Source: Nocardioides ginsengisegetis (GTDB lineage: Bacteria > Actinomycetota > Actinomycetes > Propionibacteriales > Nocardioidaceae). Taken from it: a DNA stretch of 64,000 nt. How positions within the stretch are numbered: position 1 is the stretch's first letter; each line of letters starts with the position of its first letter. Positions 17,364 through 25,571 of this stretch are shown one piece after another. The position numbers and the translations under genes are program-made. Where the stretch lies: positions 3,085,001 to 3,149,000 of the forward strand of contig NZ_JACGXA010000001.1 of the NCBI RefSeq assembly GCF_014138045.1. The letters are read 5' to 3'. Under the pieces are notes generated by a model. That model searched no databases. It was not told where the DNA came from and worked only from the letters and a program-made list of their open reading frames with translations.

Positions 17364-19495
17364 GCGGGCTCCCCCACGTCGGTGAGGCGCGTGGGCAGCC
17401 ACGCGCGGACGGTCGTGCCACCCCGGGGCGGACACGTGACTTCGCTGCGGCCACCCAGCTCGGCGGCCCGCTCTCGGAGGCCGACCAGGCCCACGCCGGC
17501 CTGGGCCTCGGCCGGGATGCCGCGTCCGTCGTCGGCGACCTCGACGACCAGGTGGCCGTCCTCGAGGGCGAGCCCGACACGCGCCCGGGTGGCGTCGGCG
17601 TGCCGGACCACGTTGGTCAGCGCCTCCGCGGCGATGCGGTAGGCCGCGACCTCGACGGCCGCGGGCAGGGTGCCGACCGACCCGTCGACCTCGGAGTCGA
17701 TCTGGACCGGCACCCCCAGCGACTCGGCGAGCTGCCCGAGGGCGCCGACCAGGCCGCGGTCGTCCAGGGCCGGCGGGCGGAGCTCGTGGACCAGCCGCCG
17801 CACGTCGGCGACGACCTCCTTGACGTGGTCGCTGGTGGCGGCGAGGTGGCCCTTCGCGGCCTCGGGGTCGCGGTCGACCAGCAGTCGCGCGGACTCGACC
17901 CGGAACACCACCCCGGACAGCGCCGGACCGAGCCCGTCGTGCAGGTCGCGGCGGATCCGGCGGCGCTCCTCCTCCCGGGCCACGACGAGGCGTTCGCGGC
18001 TGTCCTGCAGCTCGTCGGCCATCCGGCTGGAGCGGGCCGCGGTGGCCGCCTGCCGGACGAGGTCGCCCAGCAGCTGCTCGTCGCGGCGGGAGAGTCGGCT
18101 GCGCAGCCCGCGAGCCGGCAGGACGAGGCGGCCCACCGGTGCGTCGCGGTAGGTGATGGGCAGCGTGCGGGTCTCGGCCGGCGGCTCGCCGTACGTCGCG
18201 GTGAGGCGCTCGCCGCCGCTGCGGTCCACCTCGACCGAGACGTAGCCGACGCCGAACGCCGACGCGACGGCGCGGGCGACGGCGGCGAGCTGGCCGGCGC
18301 CCTCGTCCGCGGTCTCCAGCGTGGAGGCCAGGCCGGCGACGACGTCGTAGGGGTCGGCGCGGTCGCCGAGCATCAGCCGGCGCACGCCGCGGGAGAGGCG
18401 CTGGCGCAGTGGTCCGTAGAGGACGGCGGTCAGGAGCAGCACGGTGAGCACGACCTGCCGCTGACCGAGGGTGTCGCCGAGGGCCGCGGTCAGCAGGGCC
18501 AGGACCGCGAGGTCGGTGCCGACGAGCACGAGCGAGAGCAGGCCGTAGACCAGGGTGCGGCCGACCAGCTCCTCGACCGGCACCACGCCGGGGTGGACGA
18601 TCGCGACGGTCATCGCGACTGCGGGCAGGGCGGCGACGAGGAAGACGACGAGGTCCTGCACGGCCCGCAGGTCGGAGAGGAGGCCCAGACCGACCACGAT
18701 CGCCATCGCGACCACGGACCACAGCAGCCAGCGCATCTGGTCGCGCTCGAGGCCGCGGGAGCGGCGGTGCCGTACGACGACCGAGGCCATCGCGACCAGC
18801 AGGCCCGCGACGGTGACGGCGACGCCGACGGCCGTGGACCGGTCGGCGACGCCCGGCGGGAGCGGCACGGTCCACAGGTCGAGGTCCACGCCGGGCGGCA
18901 GCGCAACGTCGGGGGCGCGAACCCCGGAGGGGGCGACCAGGACGACCAGCGCCGCCAGCACCATCAGGGCGAGGGCCGCGCGGGACACCCGCCCCCACCA
19001 GCCGGCGACGAAGCGTCCGCTGGGGAAGATCATCAGGAGCGCGGCCACGGTCACCGGCAGGAACGCCCCGACCCGGTTGAGGAACCACAGGGCGAGGTTC
19101 TCCCCTGCCAGCGCCGAGCCCGGGCCGACGCCGTACCGGACGTAGGACTGCGCGAGCGCGTCCAGCACCCAGAAGACGCCCAGCCAGGCCAGGGTCCACC
19201 CCCAGCGCTGCCGCACGTCGCGCAGCAGGATGACGGTGGCCAGGACCGCGAGCAGGAGGCCGAGCACGGCGTACCCCCAGCCGTAGCCGGGGGCGAGCTC
19301 GACGCCGGGCCCCGTCGCCGGCGTGCCGAGGTCGAGGGCGACGGTGGCGACCAGGCCGGCCCCGGTCAGCAGGGGCAGCACGAGCACGCTGCCGTGCCGG
19401 CGGAGACCTCCCCTGATGTCCACCGGCACATTGTGATGCCGGTCCGGCCCCGAGAGGGCCGGACCGGCAGATTGGTCCCGCGTCATGTCGGACAT
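17360..19495 (-). CDS. Membrane histidine kinase (HisKA_3 type)
   Basis: An approximately 711-aa kinase partner of the NarL regulator. About ten hydrophobic segments in the first half form a membrane sensor, followed by a GAF-like region, the dimerisation helix EEERRRIRRDLHDGLGPAL with the phospho-His, and HATPase motifs VVRHADATRARV and DDGRGI. The start is uncertain: ATG at 19495 or 19486, or GTG at 19429/19423. A perfect hairpin at 19437-19469 would lie within the coding region for the upstream starts, which makes the GTG starts plausible. Confidence 0.88.
19437..19469 (-). other. Perfect 14-bp inverted repeat at the start of the kinase gene
   Basis: Arms TGCCGGTCCGGCCC (19437-19450) and GGGCCGGACCGGCA (19456-19469) are exact complements around loop CGAGA. 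It would fold very strongly as RNA. It sits 44 bases after the stop of the membrane protein gene and just before the internal GTG starts of the kinase. It could be a partial terminator, an attenuator or a protein-binding palindrome. No T-tract follows on the minus strand. Confidence 0.6.
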
Positions 19496-19512
19496 GGCGT
19501 CGGACACGGGTG

Positions 19513-20244
19513 TCAGCGAGCCGCCGCCGCACGGTGCTGACGGTCCCCGACGAGGAACCCGATCGAGGTGGCGAGCAGCCAGAGGGCGCCGGTCACGCCG
19601 GCCATGTACTCCAGCGGCGAGACGCCGAGCAGGACCGTGAGGCCGCCGAGCACGAGGCCGACGAGGCCGATCCAGCGCGGGACGACGCCCTGGCGGTACG
19701 CCGTGAACAGAGCCAGGCCGGCGAGGCCGGCGAGCACCCACACCCACGGGATCGTGCCGATCCAGTTGTTGTAGAAGGACGCGCTGCTGTCCGGGATCTG
19801 CACGTCCGACTGGCTCATGCCCATCATGAACTCGGTGTCCAGGCCGCTGCCCAGGACGGAGACGACCGCGGTGCCGAGCAGGCCGCTGAACGCGACGGTC
19901 GGGGCGAGGCCGTCCGGCAGGACCGAGCGCAGCCGGCGGACCAGGCCGGCCGCGAAGACGACCATGAGCAGCGCACCGATCACCGTGATCGAGTGGAAGG
20001 CGAACATGACCGGCGCCTTGTCGGTCAGGGCCGCGGTCACGCCGTCGGTCGTGCCGTTGAACTCGGGCCGGTAGACCACGTCGACCATCGACGAGGTCAC
20101 GATCGTGCCGATCCCGGCGACCGCCGAGCCGATGCCGGCGACGGCCCAGGCCCGGGAGGTGCGGCTGGCCGGCCGGGTGCGGACCGGGTGGCTCTCGAGC
20201 AGGTCGGAGCGGACCGGGTTGTGGGTCGTGACGGAGGTGCTCAT
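19513..20244 (-). CDS. Integral membrane protein, unknown function
   Basis: A 243-aa protein from ATG 20244 with about six hydrophobic segments: AVAGIGSAVAGIGTIVTSS, VMFAFHSITVIGALLMVVFAAG, LAPTVAFSGLLGTAVVSVLG, WVWVLAGLAGLALFTAY, WIGLVGLVLGGLTVLLG and TGALWLLATSIGFLVG. No enzyme motif is visible. It precedes the two-component kinase/regulator genes on the same strand and may be part of that system. A strong inverted repeat at 20259-20283 lies just upstream and probably controls it. Confidence 0.72.
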   Translation of the reverse strand: MSTSVTTHNPVRSDLLESHPVRTRPASRTSRAWAVAGIGSAVAGIGTIVTSSMVDVVYRPEFNGTTDGVTAALTDKAPVMFAFHSITVIGALLMVVFAAGLVRRLRSVLPDGLAPTVAFSGLLGTAVVSVLGSGLDTEFMMGMSQSDVQIPDSSASFYNNWIGTIPWVWVLAGLAGLALFTAYRQGVVPRWIGLVGLVLGGLTVLLGVSPLEYMAGVTGALWLLATSIGFLVGDRQHRAAAAR

Positions 20245-20258
20245 GGCGTTGCTTCCCT

Positions 20259-20283
20259 TCAGGTCAGGTGTTCGATGACCTGA
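20259..20283. promoter_or_regulatory. Operator-like inverted repeat upstream of the membrane protein gene
   Basis: TCAGGTCA (20259-20266) and TGACCTGA (20276-20283) are perfect 8-base arms around a 9-base spacer. It begins 15 bases upstream of the ATG at 20244. This spacing and symmetry are typical of a dimeric repressor site. The regulator is not known; the adjacent NarL-type system is one candidate, although the arms do not look like a standard NarL heptamer pair. Confidence 0.5.
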
Positions 20284-20372
20284 CGGTGCCGGGCCGGATG
20301 TCCCGGCCGACAGGGACAACGGGGCAACGTCGGCGGGTCGCCGTCCCGGCAGTTGCGCCGGCTCGAGGGGTC

Positions 20373-21815
20373 TCAGGCCTGCAGGAGCGCCGACTCGACG
20401 GCACGGTGGGCGGAGGCGATGACGGCGGGGATGCCCACGCCGTCGTACGCCGCGCCGCAGACGGCCAGGCCGGGGACCTCGGCGACGGCGAGGCGGATCC
20501 GCGCGACCCGGTCGAGGTGGCCGACGGCGTACTGCGGCAGGCCGCCGCCCCAGCGCTGCACGTGCGTGTCGACGGGGCGGGCGGCGAGGCCGGTGGCGTC
20601 GGCGAGGTCGGCGAGGGAGGAGGCGACGAGCTCGTCGTCGGTGGCCTGGAGGGCGACCTCCTCGCGGTGCCGGCCCAGGGAGGTGCGCAGGAGCAGCAGG
20701 TCCTCGCCGTCGAGGGCGCCGCGGCCGGCCTCGCGGACCCAGCCCCACTTGGCGAACGAGAACGTCGACGCCTTGATCCGGCGGCCCTCGACCGGCGGGA
20801 CCAGGAAGCCGGACGTGGTCTCGCCAAGGGCGCCGAGCACGTCGGAGGCACGGAAGGCCAGGGTCACCACGGCCATCGAGGCGGAGTCGATCGCGGTCAG
20901 CTCGGCGGACGCCACGGGCACCATGTCGGCCAGCAGCCGGGCGGTCGGCGCCGCCGGGGTGGCGAGCACGACCGCGTCGGTCTCGACCAGCTCCGGATCC
21001 GCGGCGGAGCCCACGGTCAGCGCGAACCGGCTTTCGGTGGTCGAGCCTGCCGCGGTGGTCGAGCCTGCCGAGACCCGGCGCAGCTCCCGCACCGTCGCCC
21101 CGGTGCGGACGGTGAAGGTGCCATCGACGAGGGCGTCCGCGAGCCCGGCCATGCCTCCGGCCAGGCCGGCGAACACCGGGACGTCGGAGGTCGGGAGGGC
21201 CGCGGCGGACTCGAGCAGCGAGCCGCGCTCGAGCATCGCGACCAGCTGCGGCACGGTGGCGCGGGCGGAGAGCTCCCGGGCGTGGCCGGCGTACACGCCG
21301 CCCAGCAGCGGCTCCACCAGCCGGTCGACGACCTCGTCGCCGAGCCGGGCGGCCACGAGGTCGCCGACGGAGACGTCCCCGTCGATCCGGGTGGGCGGCA
21401 GGGTGGGCTCCTGCCGGACCCGGGCCAGGCCCTCGTCCGACAGCACGCCGGAGGCGGCCAGCTGGGCCAGGTCGAGCGGCACGCCCATCAGCGAGCGCGG
21501 CAGCGGCCGCAGCGCGCCGCGGGTCCAGATGGTCGAGGTGGCCGTGGTCGGGTGGGTCACGGCCAGGCCGAGCGACCCGGCCAGGGCCACGCCCTCGGGG
21601 CGCCGGTTGAGCATCGCCTCGGCACCGACGTCGACGGTCACGCCGGCGACGGGGCGCCGACGGAGCTTGCCGCCGACCTCGGGCGAGCCCTCCAGGAGGA
21701 GTACGTCGCACCCGCGCGCAGCCAGGTCGTGGGCGGCCGTGAGGCCGGCGATGCCGCCGCCCACCACGACGACCCTGCGTGCCCGGTCCGGGGCGCGGTC
21801 GGGGGCGGGATCCAC
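20373..21815 (-). CDS. hemG: Coproporphyrinogen III / protoporphyrinogen oxidase
   Basis: FAD enzyme (HemG/HemY/CgoX type) that oxidises coproporphyrinogen III to coproporphyrin III in the coproheme pathway. The 480-aa protein has VVVVGGGIAGLTAAHDLA for FAD binding at residues 15-32, LLEGSPEVGGK, and C-terminal GLAVCGAAYDGVGIPAV. Start GTG 21815. Residues 248-262 (VSAGSTTAAGSTTES) are encoded by tandem copies of a dispersed repeat (21031-21075), an in-frame insertion relative to the expected fold. It is separated from hemQ and hemE by other genes. Confidence 0.93.
   Translation of the reverse strand: MDPAPDRAPDRARRVVVVGGGIAGLTAAHDLAARGCDVLLLEGSPEVGGKLRRRPVAGVTVDVGAEAMLNRRPEGVALAGSLGLAVTHPTTATSTIWTRGALRPLPRSLMGVPLDLAQLAASGVLSDEGLARVRQEPTLPPTRIDGDVSVGDLVAARLGDEVVDRLVEPLLGGVYAGHARELSARATVPQLVAMLERGSLLESAAALPTSDVPVFAGLAGGMAGLADALVDGTFTVRTGATVRELRRVSAGSTTAAGSTTESRFALTVGSAADPELVETDAVVLATPAAPTARLLADMVPVASAELTAIDSASMAVVTLAFRASDVLGALGETTSGFLVPPVEGRRIKASTFSFAKWGWVREAGRGALDGEDLLLLRTSLGRHREEVALQATDDELVASSLADLADATGLAARPVDTHVQRWGGGLPQYAVGHLDRVARIRLAVAEVPGLAVCGAAYDGVGIPAVIASAHRAVESALLQA
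21031..21075. repeat. Dispersed repeat inside hemG (two tandem copies)
   Basis: The 16-base unit CGGTGGTCGAGCCTGC occurs at 21035-21050 and 21053-21068, an exact 18-base-period duplication. Bases 21056-21075 (TGGTCGAGCCTGCCGAGACC) are identical to 39158-39177 in hrpA. The first 15 bases match the intergenic element at 12763. Both coding copies are read in the same frame and give VSAGST. Confidence 0.75.
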
Positions 21816-21884
21816 GACGTCAGGTTAAGCCCCGGGCCCAGCCGCGGGTGCACACGGCTGGGACCGGGAGTCTGGGTCAGCGCG

Positions 21885-22409
21885 TCACGCGCTGTCGGCC
21901 ATCCGGCCGAAGGCGCTGCGGTGGAAGACCAGCGGCAGCGAGGTGTCGGCGTGCTCGACGGCGTGCAGCTGGAGGATCACGATCACGTGGTCCCCGGCCT
22001 CGACCTCGCGGTAGATCGAGCAGTCGAACATCGCGAGCCCGTCGTCGAGCGTCACGGCGCCGTCCTCGGTGACGGTGACCTCGAGGCCGTCGAAGCGGTG
22101 CTCGACGTCGCCGGCGAGCTGGCGGCAGACGCCGCCGTGGTGGTCGGCCAGCACGGTGAGGCCGAGGTGGCCGGCCCGCCGCAGGGTCGGCCAGGTCCGC
22201 GACGTCCGGGCCACGGAGAACGACACGAGGGCCGGCTCGAGGCTGATGGAGGTGAAGGAGCTGGCGGCGAGACCGACGAGCTGGCCGTCGACCTCGGCCG
22301 CCGCGGCGACGACGCCGCTGGGGAACACCCCGAACGCCTCACGGAGCCGCTTCGGGTCGATGTCCTGGTTGGTGGTCAGCTGGGCCGAGAGAATGGGGCT
22401 CAGTGTCAT
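21885..22409 (-). CDS. Flavin reductase (FMN-binding split barrel)
   Basis: A 174-aa protein of the HpaC/FRP flavin reductase family: LREAFGVFPSGVVAAAA at the N-terminus, GLAASSFTSISLEPALVSF in the FMN-binding strand, and a final HVIVILQLHAVEH. It would supply reduced FMN to the flavin-dependent monooxygenase two genes upstream. The ATG at 22409 overlaps the upstream NADPH-FMN reductase stop by 4 bases. It is the last gene of the sulfur operon. Confidence 0.88.
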   Translation of the reverse strand: MTLSPILSAQLTTNQDIDPKRLREAFGVFPSGVVAAAAEVDGQLVGLAASSFTSISLEPALVSFSVARTSRTWPTLRRAGHLGLTVLADHHGGVCRQLAGDVEHRFDGLEVTVTEDGAVTLDDGLAMFDCSIYREVEAGDHVIVILQLHAVEHADTSLPLVFHRSAFGRMADSA

Positions 22410-22918
22410 GCGTTCGCTCCTGTCGGGTGGAGGTGGCGGACGGCCGGCCGGACGCGGTCCAGCCACGCGACGTACGCCGTGGGGTCGTCGTGGGCGGCGT
22501 CGAGGACGTAGAGCCCGGGCGTCACCACGATGGCGCCGATCTCGGTGAGGACCGGCCGGAGCGTCAGCTCGGGGGCCAGCGCGTGCGCCGAGCCGGCGCC
22601 GAGCATCAGCGGCACGGCGACGCCGGACAGCCCGTCGGTCGCGAACCGGTCCAGGAAGAGCTTGAGCAGCCCGGTGTAGGTCGCCTTGTACGTCGGCGAC
22701 GCGACCACCACGAGGTCGGCATCGCCCACCTCCTCGACGAGGCCGGCCACGGTCGGGTCGGTCCAGTCGAGCAGGGCGGTCCCGAGGACGGCCAGGTCCA
22801 CGACGAGGTCGGGGTCCTGCCCGGTCAGCTCGCGGGCGACGTAGGTGGCCGCGGCCAGCGTCCGGGACTCCGGCTTGGGGTTGCCCACGACGACCGCGAC
22901 GCGTCGGGTGCCGCTCAC
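22406..22918 (-). CDS. NADPH-dependent FMN reductase (SsuE-like)
   Basis: A 170-aa flavodoxin-fold reductase with VVVGNPKPESRT at residues 8-19 and ASPTYKATYTGLLKLFLDRF, the classical SsuE/ArsH-type signature. It is thought to reduce FMN for the monooxygenase. Starts at GTG 22918, overlapping the SsuD-like stop by 4 bases, and ends with a 4-base overlap on the next flavin reductase. Two different flavin reductases in one operon suggests a high need for FMNH2. Confidence 0.88.
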   Translation of the reverse strand: MSGTRRVAVVVGNPKPESRTLAAATYVARELTGQDPDLVVDLAVLGTALLDWTDPTVAGLVEEVGDADLVVVASPTYKATYTGLLKLFLDRFATDGLSGVAVPLMLGAGSAHALAPELTLRPVLTEIGAIVVTPGLYVLDAAHDDPTAYVAWLDRVRPAVRHLHPTGANA

Positions 22919-24075
22919 GAGGCGGCCCTGCGACCCTCGGCCGCAAACGGCACCTGGGCGTTGACGGCGGTCGGGTGCGGGTGCTCCCAGAGGCCGCGCC
23001 GGGCGAGGATCGGCAGCACACCCTCCCCGAACCAGTAGGCGCCCTCGAGGTGCGGGTAGGCCGAGAGCACGAACTCGTCGATGCCGACCGAGTGGTACTC
23101 CTCGATCCGGTCGGCGACCTCGTAGTGGCTGCCCACCAGGGCGGTGCCGGCGCCGCCGCGGACCAGGCCGACCCCGGCCCAGACGTTGGGGTAGATCTCG
23201 AGGTCGTCCTTGCTGCCGCCGTTGAGGTCGAGCATCCGGCGCTGGCCCTCGGACTCCGACTTCCTCAGCCCGGCCTGGACCTTGGCGATGGCCTCGTCGT
23301 CGATGCCGGCGATGAGGCGGTCGGCCTCGGCCCACGCCTCCTCGGAGGTGTCGCGGGTGATGGTGTGCATCCGGATGCCGAAGGTGATCTCGCGGCCCTG
23401 CTCCTCGGCGAGGCGACGGATCCACTTGACCTTCTCGGCCACGGCCTCCGGCGGCTCGCCCCACGTCAAGTAGACGTCCGCGTGCTTGGCGGCCACGTTG
23501 CCGGCCGCCGGGGACGAGCCGCCGAAGTAGATCGCCGGCTTCGGGTCGGGGATCTGGCCGAGGGTGGCGTTCTCGACCTGCAGGTGCTTGCCCCGGAAGT
23601 CGACGGTCTCCCCCGCCCACAGGCGGCGCACGATGGTGAGGAACTCGTCGCAGCGCTCGTAGCGCTCCTCCTTGTCGAGGAAGTCGCCGAACATCCGCTG
23701 CTCGTGGCTCTCGCCGCCGGTCACGACGTTGAGCAGGAGCCGCCCGCCGGTGAGGTTCTGGAAGGTGCCGGCCATCTGGGCGGCCAGGAACGGCGAGACC
23801 AGGCCCGGGCGGAACGCCACCAGGAACTTCAGCCGCTCGGAGACCTGGCTGAGCATCGCGGTCGAGAGCCAGGCGTCCTCGCACCAGGCGCCGGCCGGGG
23901 TGAGGGCGGCGTCGAAGCCCATGTCCTCGGCGCCGCGTGCGACCTGGCCGAGGTAGGCCACGGAGGCCGGACGGCCGGACGGGATCGCGTCGACGCCGTG
24001 CCCGCCGCCGACGACCTGGCGACCGTCACCGCCGTTGGTCGGCAGGAACCAGTGGAACTTCAGGGGGGAGGTCAT
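22915..24075 (-). CDS. FMNH2-dependent sulfonate monooxygenase (SsuD/SfnG-like LLM)
   Basis: A 386-aa bacterial luciferase-like monooxygenase. MKFHWFLPTNG-type N-terminus (here SPLKFHWFLPTNGGDG), TGGRLLLNVVTGG, and GGSSPAAGNVAAKHADVYLTWGEPP match SsuD and SfnG. It should cleave C-S bonds of alkanesulfonates or dimethylsulfone-type compounds to release sulfite or sulfinate. Starts at ATG 24075, 13 bases after the SfnB-like gene. No ABC transporter for sulfonates is adjacent. Confidence 0.87.
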   Translation of the reverse strand: MTSPLKFHWFLPTNGGDGRQVVGGGHGVDAIPSGRPASVAYLGQVARGAEDMGFDAALTPAGAWCEDAWLSTAMLSQVSERLKFLVAFRPGLVSPFLAAQMAGTFQNLTGGRLLLNVVTGGESHEQRMFGDFLDKEERYERCDEFLTIVRRLWAGETVDFRGKHLQVENATLGQIPDPKPAIYFGGSSPAAGNVAAKHADVYLTWGEPPEAVAEKVKWIRRLAEEQGREITFGIRMHTITRDTSEEAWAEADRLIAGIDDEAIAKVQAGLRKSESEGQRRMLDLNGGSKDDLEIYPNVWAGVGLVRGGAGTALVGSHYEVADRIEEYHSVGIDEFVLSAYPHLEGAYWFGEGVLPILARRGLWEHPHPTAVNAQVPFAAEGRRAAS

Positions 24076-24088
24076 GAAAGTCCTTTCC

Positions 24089-25357
24089 TCAGAGCTGCCC
24101 GTGGTTGGGCGGCAGGGTGCCGTCCACGGCGTAGCGGCCCAGGTGCTGGACCTTCCACGCCGCCGGGTCGTGGAGCGTGTGGGTGCGGGCGTTGCGCCAG
24201 TGCCGGTCGAGGTTGAGGCTGGCCAGCGCCGAGCGGGTGCCGGCGACCTCGAAGAGGCGGCTCGCCACGTCGACCGATGCCTGCGTGCTGGCGGCACGGG
24301 CCGCGGCGACCGCGAGGCTGGCCTGCGCGGCGGTCTCCTCGTTGAGGTCGCCCGCCTCAAATAGCGCCGTGGCCCGGTCGACGGCGCGGCCGGCCTCGCG
24401 GACCAGCGCCTCGGCGGCGCGGACCTGGAGCTCCATCTGGCCGAAGGCGTGCACGACCAGGGGGTCCTCCGCGGCCCGGTCCACCCCGGCGTCGGGGTAG
24501 GGCCGGCTCTTGGTGGTGACGAACTGCGCCGCCTCGGTGATCGCGGCGCGGGCGATGCCCGCGTCCAGCGCCGCGTGCAGCAGCTGGGCGAAGGCGCCGT
24601 AGGTCTGCGGTCCCTCGAAGGTGAGGTGGTAGGGCATGATCCGGGCCTCGGCCACGTCGACCTCGTCGAGCGTGACGGTGCCGGAGGCGGTCGTGCGCTG
24701 ACCGAGGCCGTCCCAGTCGTCGACGACGGTGACGCCCGGCGCGGTGCGCTCGACCCACGCGACATGGAGGGGGCCGTGCCCGGGATCGACGAGCGTGTCG
24801 AGGTGCGCGAGGACCGGGATCCAGTCGGCGAAGAGCGCGCCGGTGCTGTAGCCCTTCACGCCGTTGAGCAGCCAACCGCGGCCGTTTCGGGTCAGCCGGG
24901 TCCGGATGTCGCGGACGTGCTTGCTGCCCACCTCGGACTGGGCGTTGCCGAAGCGCTTGCCCGCCAGCACCTCGCCGAAGAAGAAGCCCTGCTGGGCCGG
25001 CGTGCCCTGGTGGCGCAGCGCGTTGACGTAGACGAAGTGGCTGTGCGGGATCTGTGCCAGGGACGGGTCGCCCGAGGCCAGGATCCGGAACACCTCGGCC
25101 ACGGTCTCGGCCGGCAGGTCGGCGCCGCCGAACCGGCTCGGGACGGTGATCGCGAGCAGTCCGGACGCCGTGACCGCGTCGAGCTCGGCGCCCGGCAGCC
25201 GGCGCTGGGCGTCGCGCTCGGAAGCTCCCTCGGCCAGCTCGGCCGCGAGCTGCGCCGCCACGAGGACGGCGCCGCTCTCGGTGAGCACCGGGACGGCGTC
25301 GCCGGCGGGTCGCTCGGCGGCGTCCTCGACCAGGGTCAGGGCGGGGGTTGTGCTCAT
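24089..25357 (-). CDS. SfnB-type acyl-CoA dehydrogenase-like sulfur oxidoreductase
   Basis: A 422-aa flavoprotein of the acyl-CoA dehydrogenase/DszC fold. SRFGGADLPAETVAEVFRILASGDPSLAQI, NAQSEVGSKHVRDI and LNGVKGYSTGALFADW resemble SfnB and dibenzothiophene monooxygenases. Its proposed role is oxidation of organosulfur compounds during sulfate limitation, using reduced flavin from the operon's reductases. Starts at ATG 25357 with GAGGAG upstream. It is the first gene of the operon, divergent from a LysR regulator. Confidence 0.85.
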   Translation of the reverse strand: MSTTPALTLVEDAAERPAGDAVPVLTESGAVLVAAQLAAELAEGASERDAQRRLPGAELDAVTASGLLAITVPSRFGGADLPAETVAEVFRILASGDPSLAQIPHSHFVYVNALRHQGTPAQQGFFFGEVLAGKRFGNAQSEVGSKHVRDIRTRLTRNGRGWLLNGVKGYSTGALFADWIPVLAHLDTLVDPGHGPLHVAWVERTAPGVTVVDDWDGLGQRTTASGTVTLDEVDVAEARIMPYHLTFEGPQTYGAFAQLLHAALDAGIARAAITEAAQFVTTKSRPYPDAGVDRAAEDPLVVHAFGQMELQVRAAEALVREAGRAVDRATALFEAGDLNEETAAQASLAVAAARAASTQASVDVASRLFEVAGTRSALASLNLDRHWRNARTHTLHDPAAWKVQHLGRYAVDGTLPPNHGQL

Positions 25358-25474
25358 GGTGTGCACTCCTCGTTGGACTCTTATGTTGACTAGATTGCTT
25401 GACTTTGAGCGCCGATGCAAAGCGAAACGGGTCATCAGGCGTCAGATTCCGGCGAACCGGCGATAGGCGCCGCC

Positions 25475-25505
25475 TTGCACCCACCGGGGTGCCTGCGGCT
25501 AGGAT
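25475..25505 (+). promoter_or_regulatory. Candidate promoter for the LysR gene
   Basis: TTGCAC (25475-25480) and TAGGAT (25500-25505) are plausible -35 and -10 elements with a 19-base spacer, slightly longer than ideal. The interval contains a GCACCC/GGGTGC hairpin. The rest of the 25358-25571 gap holds an AT-rich stretch near 25380 that probably carries the divergent sulfur-operon promoter. Confidence 0.35.
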
Positions 25506-25511
25506 CTGCTC

Positions 25512-25526
25512 AATCTCTACAAGATT
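25512..25526. promoter_or_regulatory. LysR-type binding site (T-N11-A) between regulator and sulfur operon
   Basis: AATCT-ctaca-AGATT is a perfect inverted repeat at 25512-25526, fitting the T-N11-A pattern bound by LysR-family proteins. It is 46 bases upstream of the LysR start and on the shared intergenic region, so it could mediate both autoregulation and control of the sulfur genes. Confidence 0.5.
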
Positions 25527-25571
25527 ACTGGACAATGACGCCGGCTCAAGAGCCACCGGAAGGACGCCCCC

